The position numbers and the translations under genes were made by a program. From positions 1 to 20,897 of the forward strand of contig JALLAZ010000154.1 in NCBI GenBank assembly GCA_036939755.1: DNA of 20,897 bases. The letters run 5' to 3'. Source of the DNA: Stephanodiscus triporus. Lineage: Eukaryota > Bacillariophyta > Thalassiosirophyceae > Thalassiosirales > Thalassiosiraceae. This document shows, piece by piece, positions 1-11,219 of this stretch; within the stretch, counting starts at the first letter, position 1, and the number at the start of each line of letters is the position of its first letter. Under the pieces are notes generated by a model. It did not search any database. It saw only the letters and a program-made list of their open reading frames with translations, and was not told the DNA's origin.

Positions 1-629
1 GGCGGCGAGGGGGGATTTGTGGACATGGCGGTGATATCTATTTTTTTTTTCCTCGCGGCGCTCTATTTTTTGGAGGGAGGGCGCGAAAAATAAGGAAGAG
101 AGCAAAAAAGTGAATGGACCCTAGAGCTTTTAGTACGCTGCCACATTAGCGATGGGTCAATGTTTTAGCGACAGCGGACTAAAGGCAAGAAAATTGTTAG
201 TGTGGTGGTGGTGAGCTAAAAAATTCTCAATTATTACCCAACTCGTAGTAGCACCAAGACAAGTACTCGTATCGTACGATACATTATTTTTGTGCCTCCT
301 TTCGTTTTGGCGCGGCCGTTGGTTTTATTTTTTACTCAATTTTTTAATTTTTACCATATAATATTTGGGAAATTTGAAATTTGACTCTTTCTACTCTAAA
401 AGAGTCCGATTGGAGCATACTTTAAAAATCCCTTCTTAAAAAGTCCAACTTTCGCCTTCATTTTGTCTGGAAAATCAAATTCTTGTCCTAAAAGTGCGAT
501 GCTTTTTAAACTGGCGGGCGGTCGGACGGCGGGGGTCGACTCTCTCTCATAAAACATAAAAACTTGCTTGTCACGAGCAAGTCGATTTCTCTTGCTCTTA
601 TTTTCGTCGTCGGATAACTCATCGGAATC
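1..629 (+). promoter_or_regulatory. 5' flank and presumed promoter/5'UTR of alpha-tubulin
   Basis: No convincing gene is visible in this stretch. It holds AT-rich and T-rich tracts (for example the T run near 42-51 and AT-rich sequence around 340-375) upstream of the alpha-tubulin start codon. Short open frames here have no recognisable protein features. Its role as promoter and 5' leader is inferred only from position; no clear core-promoter motif can be defended. Confidence 0.4.
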
Positions 630-2637
<2,008 letters not shown>

Positions 2638-2930
2638 ACAGTAGTGGCGCTGTCTTGTTCGGGAAGCAGCCTTTTGACCTGTGACATGAAAACGTACAAC
2701 TCATGATGACCACGACCCATTCATACAATAATTTTGCCTGTAAAATGAGAAGTTTTCTGAAGTTTAAGCTGGTTTGGCTGCAGTTGCATCGCTCGTTCGC
2801 CATAATGGGCTTTTGTTCTTGTAGTTGTCCCTCACCGATTCCAATTTTACCGTGTATGGTTAACTCTCTTATGAGCTGTTGATAGCGATTTATTTCGAAC
2901 GACCAAGTTGACGATGGCGCTTCGTCTTCA
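2638..2930. other. 3' flank of alpha-tubulin, no gene seen
   Basis: This should contain the tubulin 3'UTR. I see no convincing coding frame, RNA gene or repeat. A reverse-strand open frame overlaps the end of tubulin, but it is antisense to the real exon and carries no motif. Confidence 0.4.
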
Positions 2931-2940
2931 CCTCGGCCTA

Positions 2941-3119
2941 GATTGCCCCCAGCTCAGCCACCGCCTTTGCCTCCTTGGCCTCACGCTTAGCTTTAACCTT
3001 TCTTTTCTTAGCCTCACAATCAGCATCCATTGCCTCCAGCCCAGCTCTGTCACCATCTTTGCCACCACATGTGCCTCCTTAGCTTCATGCTCAGCCTTCA
3101 CCTTTGCATTCTTGGCCTC
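2941..3119 (-). repeat. Tandem duplication, about 104-bp offset
   Basis: Reading the reverse strand, the GAGGCCAAGAATGCAAAGG-type segment starting at 3119 is repeated in diverged form from 3015 (GAGGCTAAGAAAAGAAAGG). In both copies similar Lys/Glu/Ala codons follow. The offset is about 104 bp, so the second copy lies in a different frame. The copies are substantially diverged, so this was judged by eye from nucleotide and peptide similarity. Confidence 0.5.
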
Positions 3120-3227
3120 ATGATGAGCCACCATCCTTGTCCTCCACCAATTCATTGCGCCATTTCTTCCATCATTTGGTGGCAAATCCACCCCACCCCC
3201 AAGAAGTGCCATAATCTTGCAAAACAA
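2945..3227 (-). pseudogene. Decayed Ala/Lys/Glu-rich coiled-coil ORF
   Basis: On the reverse strand a frame beginning near 3227 reads MNWWRTRMVAHHEAKNAKVK and continues as a charged helical EAK-rich stretch. Near 3060 the sensible peptide moves to another frame and carries on as CEAKKRKVKAKREAKEAKAV before a stop. The two EAK-rich segments resemble each other and come from a tandem duplication whose offset of about 104 bp is not a multiple of three, which explains the frame change. I do not recognise the family. It looks like a broken gene or the remains of a repetitive-element ORF. A short intron instead of a frameshift cannot be excluded. Confidence 0.35.
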
Positions 3228-3509
3228 GCAGATATAGCTGTATGCACGTTCAACTCAACACTATACCCCATCCAATATTCGGTGGATGGCCAAGGAACAA
3301 TTCACAACGCTCAAAGAAAAAAAATACATCAAAATTATCATTTAGCCATGGAAGAATATTATCAGTTGCATGATACCCGAACACCAAGATGCCTACAACT
3401 ACAACATTGCCACACCTGTTTAGAACATATGAAACTATTTTTTACAAATGGCAGTTGATACAATGATAGAATTTTGAACTCATCGGTCTTTCCCCAACCT
3501 TCTGATGGA

Positions 3510-3753
3510 CCCATTGACTTACATGTAGTCATGATAATGACAGTATTTAATATGATCGATTCTGCCACAGCCACATTTGGATAAAATCCTGCAGAACACA
3601 GCACGGTTTTCATTGTGGAGATTCTGCTAACCCATCGACTTACATGTATTCATGAGAATGACAGTATTCAATATGATCAATTCTGTCACAGCCACATCTG
3701 GATAAAATCTTGCAGAACACAGCACGGTTTTCATTGTGTGGAAGAGATTCTGC
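3510..3753. repeat. Tandem direct duplication, 121-bp period
   Basis: Copy 1 at 3510-3627 and copy 2 at 3631-3753 are near-identical. Both begin CCCAT.GACTTACATGTA, contain CAGAACACAGCACGG, and end ATTCTGC. Copy 2 carries about 5 extra bases (GTGGAAGA) near its end. On the reverse strand both copies encode matching peptides (MKTVLCSAGFYPNVAV and MKTVLCSARFYPDVAV). The low divergence suggests a fairly recent duplication. Confidence 0.85.
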
Positions 3754-3920
3754 ATAGTTATGTTTAAAAGCGCCAGTAAGAACAGATACCACATCTTGTG
3801 AAGATGGGTCATTTTCAAATGTGGGCAAAACAACAGCTGATTTTGCATTTGAGGGAGTTGGTGCAACTGCTGAATTCCATGGGAGAGCTGGTGCAATTCC
3901 ATATACAACCTGCAGGAGAA
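3632..3920 (-). pseudogene. Unrecognised ORF remnant with a possible 3' splice site
   Basis: On the reverse strand a pyrimidine-rich run ending CTCCTGCAG (around 3910-3920) is followed by an open frame reading VVYGIAPALPWNSAVAPTP and later SSQDVVSVLTGAFKHNYAES, ending inside the 121-bp duplication. The acceptor-like sequence and balanced amino-acid composition suggest the last exon of a gene or of a decayed element. No family is recognised and no upstream exon is evident. Confidence 0.25.
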
Positions 3921-4361
3921 AATTCATCAAAAGACAAAGACAATTAAAAGACAAAGACAAAGAAACAATAGGAGTCTCTAGCAACACATACACCCCCATC
4001 TGGCAATATGTTCCCCCTTCTGGCCGGGCAAACTATTCATTCACAACCAAGAATCTAACAAGGGGATAGTTAACAACTGTTTACGGTGGCGCAGCCCCTA
4101 TTGGCTAGTTACAGGTTTCATACCATAGAGTAAAACAAGATGGGAAAATAGGTAATATACACACCTGGGGGTGTGTGGCACAGTAGAATTAGTGGTAATT
4201 TATTAAGTAGTTTATTTATTTGGGGGGGGGGTGTGGCACAGGAATATCATGCCATAGTTTTTCTATTTTCCTAAGTCACACTCAAAAATTGACTTGTTAG
4301 ATTATACAGATAAGCCTGTTTTTGCTATTTAGATTGTACATACATGACAGTTTTACCGGTC
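3921..4361. other. AT-rich intergenic stretch
   Basis: No gene is supported. It contains a homopolymer run of about ten G near 4222-4231 and two diverged copies of a GGGTGTGTGGCACAG-type motif, near 4166 and 4229. The composition is like the rest of the repeat-rich block. Confidence 0.35.
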
Positions 4362-4441
4362 AAATATCACACTAGCGCTTTGTATTAGGCTCAAATATCA
4401 CACTCGTACCTTTTATTAGGCTGGAATATCACACTGGCTTA
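4362..4441. repeat. 31-bp tandem repeat, about 2.6 copies
   Basis: Unit 1 at 4362-4392 and unit 2 at 4393-4423 share AAATATCACACT and TATTAGGCT, separated by a variable core. A partial third unit (GAATATCACACTGGCTT) runs from 4424. A further ATCACACT occurs about 15 bases downstream. No coding frame runs through it. Confidence 0.75.
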
Positions 4442-4753
4442 TTTGCCTATGTCGTCTATCACACTAATATTGGTGCATCAGAAGTTCCCCCCTTCTTGTC
4501 AAAGCAGGTGCAGTAGTTATTCTTTCACCCCCACCATATATCTGGTGTATATATCGCACACCTCCAACCCTGCTGTGCCTCCCCTTGAACAACCCTCTCA
4601 AATCACACCCCCTCCTGTGTTGCGCAAGCTAACTCTGCGCCACCATGCCATATGCCATCTTCCCAGCATTGCGGTTGTATCTTTCGTCCCTACCGGACGA
4701 CGGGTGCATCAAGGGGGGGAAGGCCCCGATCGCAACTCTGTGATGCAACAACG

Positions 4754-4903
4754 ATGTCGTCGTCGGAGGAGGAGGAGAGGGAGGAGCACAAACTGTTATT
4801 GCTTCGTCGAGTATCAGGCCTAAAAAAAGCACTTTTGGATAATCGTTCATACCTGTTCCTACTTTTTGACTTAGCAGTTTTTCCACCAAACATAGATAAA
4901 TAG
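4754..4903 (+). CDS. Small ORF with acidic N-terminus, hypothetical
   Basis: A 49-residue open frame begins MSSSEEEEREEHKLLLLRR and continues with a basic and hydrophobic segment before TAG, just upstream of an AT-rich inverted repeat. An acidic Ser/Glu start followed by a leucine-rich helix could be the first exon of a larger protein or the start of a decayed transposon ORF. Nothing identifies a family. Overlapping reverse-strand frames give Ser- and Pro-rich low-complexity peptides, so this strand looks slightly better, but support is weak. Confidence 0.2.
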   Translation: MSSSEEEEREEHKLLLLRRVSGLKKALLDNRSYLFLLFDLAVFPPNIDK

Positions 4904-4908
4904 TTCAA

Positions 4909-5005
4909 ATTCGTATTTACCAATTTGTATTGCACGAATTGGTAGATACGAATTCGTATACAAATTCACTATTACTTACAAATTTGTATCTACCAATTTG
5001 TATCA
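4909..5005. repeat. AT-rich inverted repeat plus direct repeat, MITE-like
   Basis: The left arm 4909-4925 (ATTCGTATTTACCAATT) is the reverse complement of 4937-4953 (AATTGGTAGATACGAAT) with one mismatch, separated by an 11-nt loop. A further direct copy of the TTTGTATCTACCAATTTGTAT motif lies at about 4981-5004. The structure would form a strong hairpin and resembles a small non-autonomous element or its terminal repeat. No target-site duplication could be fixed by eye. Confidence 0.7.
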
Positions 5006-5501
5006 TCTCCTTGTTGGTCAGGGTTGATATAGCGCCCATAGGTTTAGTTTATTTTAAATACTAATATCCCCATCATATTGGCCCCCCCCAGTCAATTCTG
5101 ACATCACCATCGTGTTACCCCGTCCCCGATTTAGTCTGTAGAGATACTTTGTTGGGGGTGTACCATAATTTTTTGCGGAGTTATTGCGTCCGACAGCACC
5201 ACCATCGTGTTTTCCAAAAAACTCCAGTGACCCTAACTCAACGATGAGTAGTTGCCGAACTACTCCCTCAATTCTCCCTCCTGGCGCCCCCCCCTTGCCC
5301 CCCTTTGTTGCCACTACCCATGAGACGAAAAATATGGCATTGGCAACGTCAAATTTGTCTGGCGGGCCAAGCGGCATCCATCATTTTGTCGTCAACGTGT
5401 TGTCGTCGCACATTCGTCAACATGACGTGACCTAATGGTCATATTAATAGTAATAATTAATGTTTTTTTTCTAGATTTAATGATGCAGACCCATCACATT
5501 T
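5006..5501. other. Intergenic stretch with weak ORFs only
   Basis: Open frames of about 80-107 codons exist on both strands (for example reverse 5054-5377, which opens MPLGPPDKFDVANAIFFV). They overlap each other, lack domains and are compositionally biased. A run of T ending CTAG at about 5463-5474 resembles a 3' splice site for the forward ORF that follows. Nothing else is supported. Confidence 0.3.
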
Positions 5502-5966
5502 ATGTTAGTTGCAAACACACTTGGTGCCATCGACGATAGCCATGCGACGGATGATCCTGGAGAAGGCAAAGGCCTGTCCATGCGAATAGTAATGGAGCTC
5601 ATTGGCGGCGGCATCGGCTCCGGGAAGAATATCCTGAGGACATCCTCCAACTTGTCCTCCCTCTTGTCCTCCTTCTCTCGCTCCTCATCCGTATTCGCCA
5701 TCGACGAGAAGATCCGTCGGGGCCTACGGAAGCACGTGGCTCGGTCGTGGATATCCTGGGCAGAGTCGTGGTGTATGCGGCTGTGGGAGGACGACGAGTC
5801 CGAACAAGCGAGGAGGAGGGCAATCGGGATGATTTCGAGGTCCGACTGGAGCAGCAAGAGGAGCAAGGTGAACGTGAGGCCAAGAGTTAGGAGGATTGGA
5901 GATCCCGCCGCCGCGAAGAAGTCGTCGTCCGCCAAGAAGTCCCCGAAGAATGTGTGGAAGAAATGA
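5502..5966 (+). CDS. Hypothetical basic protein, strand uncertain
   Basis: The forward frame encodes 154 residues: MLVANTLGAIDDSHATDDPG at the start, a Ser/Leu-rich middle, several tryptophans, and a Lys/Ser/Ala-rich basic C-terminus (AAAKKSSSAKKSPKNVWKK). Codon use is GC3-rich like the recognised genes. After its stop, another forward frame reads MSSEQEDECGVEV to a stop at 6153, so the gene may be frameshifted or spliced there. The opposite strand is also open for 191 codons (5477-6052), with a Leu-rich hydrophobic segment and an acidic/basic DEEREKEDKREDK stretch. The third codon positions of the two frames coincide, so composition cannot decide between them. No family is recognised on either strand. 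Confidence 0.3.
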   Translation: MLVANTLGAIDDSHATDDPGEGKGLSMRIVMELIGGGIGSGKNILRTSSNLSSLLSSFSRSSSVFAIDEKIRRGLRKHVARSWISWAESWCMRLWEDDESEQARRRAIGMISRSDWSSKRSKVNVRPRVRRIGDPAAAKKSSSAKKSPKNVWKK

Positions 5967-6281
5967 CACGTGGGGGGGGGACGACGCAAGTCGCAGAGTC
6001 GAACGTTGGATGTCCTCGGAGCAAGAGGACGAATGCGGCGTGGAGGTGACATGCATGATGACTCCGCCGAAATGGCCGCATAGTCCTTTAACTTTGCCCA
6101 CGGAGGTGACGCTGAGGAAACGATTCTTAAACAATCTCAGCGCCACACTGTAGAGCAGGACTGGGATTTTAGCAACCACCTATATGATTTGATCAAGCTA
6201 TGTAATTGTTCTATTGTAAAGATCAATAGCGACTACAACCATAGAATGCTAAAGGGGGTGTAGCGGAGTGCCAAGACCTCT

Positions 6282-7124
6282 TTATTTGGCTAATTGCTTA
6301 TTCTTCCTCGCTAATCTTGCGGCCATCCTTTCCGCCTTCTTCTTCTCCTTCTCCTCGTCCGCGATCTTCTTCGCAACCGAACACTTCTCCACGATATCCC
6401 GCCTCAGGTCCGTTTCGATCCCATTCTCGTCGTAATACCTCGACCCGGCCAATTTTCCCAGGTATCGATACTTCTCGTGATTCTCGTAGAAAGTGCTCCA
6501 CTCATACACCCCGAGCTGCTTCTTCGTATCCCACTCCTCCAACTTCTCGTCGGCGCCCTCGGGGGTGTTGTTCCCGGTCGCGAAGCACGGACTCGCGTCC
6601 CGTCCTGCGTAGAATTTGTACCCGCCCTTCAACGCGCCGTAGAAATCCTCTCCCTCGGTGACGTCGTACACCTTACCGAGTATGGATAGCCATATCCGAT
6701 TCTCGGCCGTGGTGTGGAGCGCGAGCTCCTCGTGGCCGATCAGGCGATCCCCCCCGCCGTCGGGCTCGTAATGGAGGGCGGACGGTTCGCCGTCGGGGGA
6801 GGCGGCGGCGTCGTCGACGTCGACGACGACTCGGTCGTCCCCGCCCGCCGTCGTTTCGGCGTCGCCCGTTGCGTCGACGTCGTCGGGGGGAACGACGGGG
6901 TCGTCGCCATCGTCGACGACGCACGAGCCTTGCCGCGGATCCCCCTCGCACTCCCGGACGGCCGCTCCGTCGGCATCGGCGGCGTTCGCGACGGGAAAGA
7001 AGGGCGTCGCCAGGGTCAGCGTGGTCATAATCATTCCCGACGACAAGGAGAGACCCACCACCTCCAGATGGGCAACGGAGAAGAGTGCCAGGAAATACGC
7101 GCACGCCGTGATCGATCTAGACAT
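6282..7124 (-). CDS. CYB5D2: Neuferricin-like cytochrome b5/MAPR heme-binding protein
   Basis: Single-exon protein of 280 residues in the membrane-associated progesterone receptor (MAPR) family, which binds heme through tyrosine rather than the two histidines of classical cytochrome b5. Residues 1-47 form a hydrophobic leader (ITACAYFLALFSVAHL and a second hydrophobic stretch), probably a signal peptide or anchor. Residues 48-125 are an acidic, low-complexity Asp/Val/Ala linker. The cytochrome-b5-like domain spans about 127-230, with IWLSILGKVYDVTEG, FYGALKGGYKFYAGRDAS and FATGNNTPEG. Tyr169 in GGYKFYAGRD matches the heme-ligand Tyr of PGRMC1. The ending YENHEKYRYLGKLAGSRYYDE is typical of neuferricin, followed by a Lys/Glu-rich basic tail. 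It diverges from the importin gene. The neuferricin assignment over another MAPR is likely but made from memory of the family. Confidence 0.88.
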   Translation of the reverse strand: MSRSITACAYFLALFSVAHLEVVGLSLSSGMIMTTLTLATPFFPVANAADADGAAVRECEGDPRQGSCVVDDGDDPVVPPDDVDATGDAETTAGGDDRVVVDVDDAAASPDGEPSALHYEPDGGGDRLIGHEELALHTTAENRIWLSILGKVYDVTEGEDFYGALKGGYKFYAGRDASPCFATGNNTPEGADEKLEEWDTKKQLGVYEWSTFYENHEKYRYLGKLAGSRYYDENGIETDLRRDIVEKCSVAKKIADEEKEKKKAERMAARLARKNKQLAK

Positions 7125-7362
7125 TTTTTTTTGGAGGTTTGATTTGGGACGTAGAGTGTGTGAGTAACGGAGTTAGCGGAGTTCAAATATCTCAGTTATT
7201 CCTCCAGTCTTGTGGAGATAGATAGGGTTCACAAGAAACAGGGATTCACAGAATGGAGAGAAGGTGGTCGGTCATGGGGTCGGGTGTCGGGTTGGTGTTT
7301 TTTGTTCGTGGTTTGCGGCATGGTCTGTCCGTAGGTGCGATAGCCCACTTCTGTTGTTTAGG
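7125..7362. promoter_or_regulatory. Divergent promoter region, neuferricin / importin-11
   Basis: The start codons of the reverse-strand neuferricin gene and the forward importin gene are only 238 bp apart, so both promoters must lie here or inside the neighbouring genes. I see no specific motif that can be defended. A GTG-initiated extension of the importin frame from 7264 is open but is treated as leader. Confidence 0.5.
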
Positions 7363-10300
7363 ATGATCGCCGACGAAGGGGTCGAAGGGGTCGAATCTGC
7401 GCTCCGGCTAATCGCATCGTCGGCATCATCGCCGTCCGCGATACGGCAGGCTCAGGACGCCCTATCGCGATGGGAGGAGGTGCGATCGGACCATTTCGTC
7501 GTCGAACTCGTTCGTCTGGTCGGCACGTCGTCGTCGACGAAGGACGACGACGACGCGTCGACCGTTCGCCTGGCCGCTATCCTGGTCTTGAAGGCCGCGG
7601 TTTTACGACGATGGAAGGACAGGGGACGAGGAGGAGGAACAACGAGGGCGACGCCGACGCCGACCCTGTTGAGCGAGGACGTCAGGGCGTACGTGAGACG
7701 ATCGCTGTTGAATCTGATCCTCGTCGGGAAGATCGAATTCGAGGGGGGAGGGGGAGACCATCACCGCGATGACGATCCGACTACCGCCGCGACGAATCGT
7801 CACGCCGTCGTTGTAGTCGTCGATCCGAACGTGATGATGGATAGGCAGCTCGAGCTGTTGCGGGACCGATCCCTCCAGACGAATGCGTCCTCCGTCCTCT
7901 CGAGGATCGCGCGGATGGACCTGCCGTTGAAATTTCACGATCTGATACCTACGCTCGTGGAGGGGGTAAAATTTTCTCATGGGGAGGTGTGTCGGATTAT
8001 TACTCAACAACTACAACAACAACAACAACAACAACGTAATTTGATGATACTTCGGTCCATCCTTTACAATGCAATGAACTGCATGGAGAATATTCTCTCT
8101 GAACTATCGACGCAAAGATTGCTGGTTGACAAGAAGTTCAGATTTTCGATCGCGTCGCAGTATTTGGGATCCATCGTCGAGGCGGGGTGGATGCCCTCGC
8201 TGCTGTGGTTGGAATCGTCTTTCGAGGACGGTGGAGCGGATGCACCGATGATGGAGATGACGGTGCAATACGCGACGTTCGCATCGCGCGCGGTCTCTCA
8301 CATGATGATGTCTTCCTTCGCCAAATTATCGGTCGTCGAAACTTCGTCGTCGTTGGTCGACTACGTTCTTTCGAATGTACACTCCTTCCTCTCTGGGTGG
8401 CTTCCTCGGGTCTTGAACGGTGATGGAAATGTGACGAATCACACCGCTCTGATTGGAAAGGGTTTGAAAGAACTCCTTCTAGTGCACTGTGACCTGATCG
8501 TGAATTTGCAACGCTCTCATCCGATTGAATTTGTGAGATACGTGGATCCCTTCCTGGCCCTGTTTCACTCGTTCTTGATGGTCGCTTTGGGAATGGAGAC
8601 TGCTGCGGGTGTCAACACAAATACTAATGTCAGCATACCTTGCTCGGATCGATATGTGATTACGTTCATGACGTTCCTTGCCAATGTAGTGGGGACTTCC
8701 GAGTTCTATGATTTGAGAAGCTTCTTCTCGCCTTCTCTTGTCCAATCTCTTTCGCGGACGCTCCTTGAATTAATGTCAATTCACATATCCTCTCATCATC
8801 GTAGAAATGACGAGGATGACTGCTACGATGACAATGACGACAACGCGGAGGGGGGGCGAATTCGATGGCAAGATGATCCCGAGGGATTCTACCATTACGA
8901 AATACAACGATCCAGTGAAGACGATGTGGGATGTGCTAGTCAACATCTATTTCTAGCCTTGGTGGGTTCATCTTATACTGACCAGATTGTCATTCCCTTC
9001 CTGAAGGGGCTTTTTCAACATACCACATCACAAAGAATGGCCGTGGAGATAGAGGGCGGCATCGTAACGGGTATTGATGCTGAGACCATCCGATCAGCTT
9101 TGCCTTTGGGTCCTCCATTGACTAAGTATGGCAATAAATCGATTGATCATTCAATGGATCTAGTCTTGCAATGGGATTCGATATTCACGGCTGTTGGCTT
9201 GGCGGGTGGTATGCTAGAGAATTACGGCGTGCTAGAGGATTATTGGTTTGAGTCGCATCTCGTGCCGCACTTGGCAATGTTGTTGCAGAGTGACTCACCA
9301 CGACTGGTAAGGAAAAGTAAACGAATCAGATCAAACCGCAATGAATGCTACTTACATCATCTGTCCACTACTGCTCATCTTTAGCAGCGGAACCAACTGC
9401 CCATTCTTCTGAGACGAATGATTTGGCTGATTTCGTGCAATGCCCAACGAGTATCATTTACGCCCCAATTTGCGGGTCTATTGACAGCCGCACTTTCTTC
9501 TGAGAACGATGTTTGTGTTCGTCTCACCACGGTCCTGGCCATTGAGACATTACTCCCACACTGTGAAAATTCACTCTCGATTATGCCCCCCATCAGCTCC
9601 ATTGTAGAGGCCACCGCTCCTGCTTTATATCGGCTGACTAACGAATGCATCGATGTCGAGTCAAGGTCATCATGTCTAGAACTCCTCTCCAATCTCATTG
9701 CATACGTGGGTGTAACCGGAGGGACTATTTCGAACGAAATCCTCAATACTATTATCGCCCCCCTTCCATCTGTCTGGGACAATGCCGTTAATCAGAATCT
9801 GCTGCTGAAGCGCAACGTTCTAACTATGCTCTCGTGCATCGCGACATTCGTTGGTCCTGACCAAGCGGCAGTTTTGCATCCCTTGGCATTGCCTGTTATT
9901 GACGATTGCTTTGCAAGGGAGGAGAACAGGTTTCTCGTCGGCGAAGCACTGAAGGCGTGGTGGGTGTTTATTCGATTGTCAAAAACGTATGACGAGACGC
10001 TCGCCAAGCTGTTCATTCGTGCTGTGGAGCTGAGTAAAGATTTGGAGAATTTAATGTAAGCGCCACAGCATTGATTGATTTCATCAAGAGTCATTTGGTT
10101 GATGGCGTTCCTTTCTTCGGCTTATTGTTCCGTACAGGATACTGATGAGAATCATCGAGCATTATATCATTCTGGGGGGCATTGGCTTCCTGAACGAACA
10201 TACCGCCACAATTGAACGCGTCCTTGGTAATGTTGTCGGAGAAGTCCGTCCTCGTGGTACAAGTTACATCTTCTTAGTTATTGAAGCGCTCCTCACGACC

Positions 10301-11065
10301 GGAGGCCCCATTCACGGTGGGAGACTTTTACAACGGTGTGGAGTAATGACCACTCTCATCAATGCCTGCGCCAGTGCTTATTTTGAAGATGAAACGTGCG
10401 AGCCAGATCGAGTTATCGTCTTGTATTTAACTGCATTGGCCAGGATATCAGTGTCCGCGCCATTGATATTGAAATCTTTGATTCCTGTGCGGCATCATCC
10501 TTCCGGGGAAATTTTCGGAGAGGAAGAATTCGTCCGTCTCTTGTTAATGAAATTCCAAGTTGCTGGAAATGGTGCTCATGGATTGCTATTCCAAAAGCTA
10601 TGGCTGTTGCTTCTTCTCTCGTTTTACCCGCCATGCGAACTAGGATCATACTGCAACATCGTTCTCGGCAAGTCCAATGAAATATTCAACAAATTTATCT
10701 ATTTGCTCATCAACATCAGTCCCGAGGGAACAAATCTTCTTTCCTTTGCGGTAGGGCACGATGATGAGGAAGAAACCGTGGATATTGGTATGGAAATGTA
10801 TGAAGCATTATTGCAAGAACAGAGAGCAAAGGTAATTTTTTTTTATATTGTCTAATAGGCTACTTATACGGGATTATCTGACTTGCCCCTTTTCACCGCT
10901 GCCACGCAGGATGATTTGCTAGCCATATCAATGCATCAAGCTATTTCTGCAAAAATGAACGCCCTACCTAATGAACTCGGCGATAGGTACAAAGAATTTC
11001 TGTGCACTATTGAAGGTGATACGTTAAGGCAGTTAGAACTGTTGCTTGCTGGCAATATGGCATGA
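7363..11065 (+). CDS. IPO11: Importin-11 / KAP120-type karyopherin, four exons
   Basis: Importin-beta superfamily nuclear transport receptor, a HEAT-repeat solenoid that binds RanGTP and carries cargo through nuclear pores. Exons: 7363-9306, 9388-10055 (or from 9385), 10138-10831 and 10910-11065, giving 1153 residues, somewhat longer than the roughly 1000 usual for the family. The N-terminus carries the importin-N pattern: AIRQAQDALSRWEE then TVRLAAILVLKAAVLRRWK. Next come LQTNASSVLSRIARMDLP and a HDLIPTLVEGV motif. STQRLLVDKKFRF and WQDDPEGFYHYE resemble importin-11 family blocks. Exon 2 opens with LPILLRRMIWLI. The extra length comes from family-atypical inserts: a polyGln run (about 215-226) and an acidic Asp/Asn loop (about 482-498). 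The start MIADEG is the first ATG in frame; an upstream GTG at 7264 is rejected. Introns are 78-82 nt. The superfamily is firm; the subfamily is likely. Confidence 0.88.
9307..9387 (+). other. Importin intron 1 with tandem NAGNAG acceptor
   Basis: Donor CTG|GTAAGG lies at 9306/9307. The acceptor reads TTTAGCAG|CGG, so splicing after 9384 or after 9387 are both in frame and differ by one Gln codon. The bases around both sites are otherwise equivalent, so alternative use is plausible but unproven. Confidence 0.7.
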
Positions 11066-11219
11066 ATGTCTTGACCATGATGTGTATTCCAGGATAATCA
11101 CAAATATCGTTTCGATGGAAATCGACCGAGCGGTGCTATGTTGTCAAAACCAGAGCAAAAGCAACAAAGACAGAGTCATACTCGAATATGTTAGCTTAAC
11201 ATAATAATATTATATCAAA

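Noticed and set aside
6673..7142. Long ORFs antisense or frame-shifted to the neuferricin gene
   Set aside because: Arg- or Val/Asp-rich shadows of the GTC/GAC-rich linker; no motif.
7264..7362. Importin frame extended upstream to a GTG at 7264
   Set aside because: A GTG start is unlikely for a nuclear gene, and the family-like helix begins just after the ATG at 7363.
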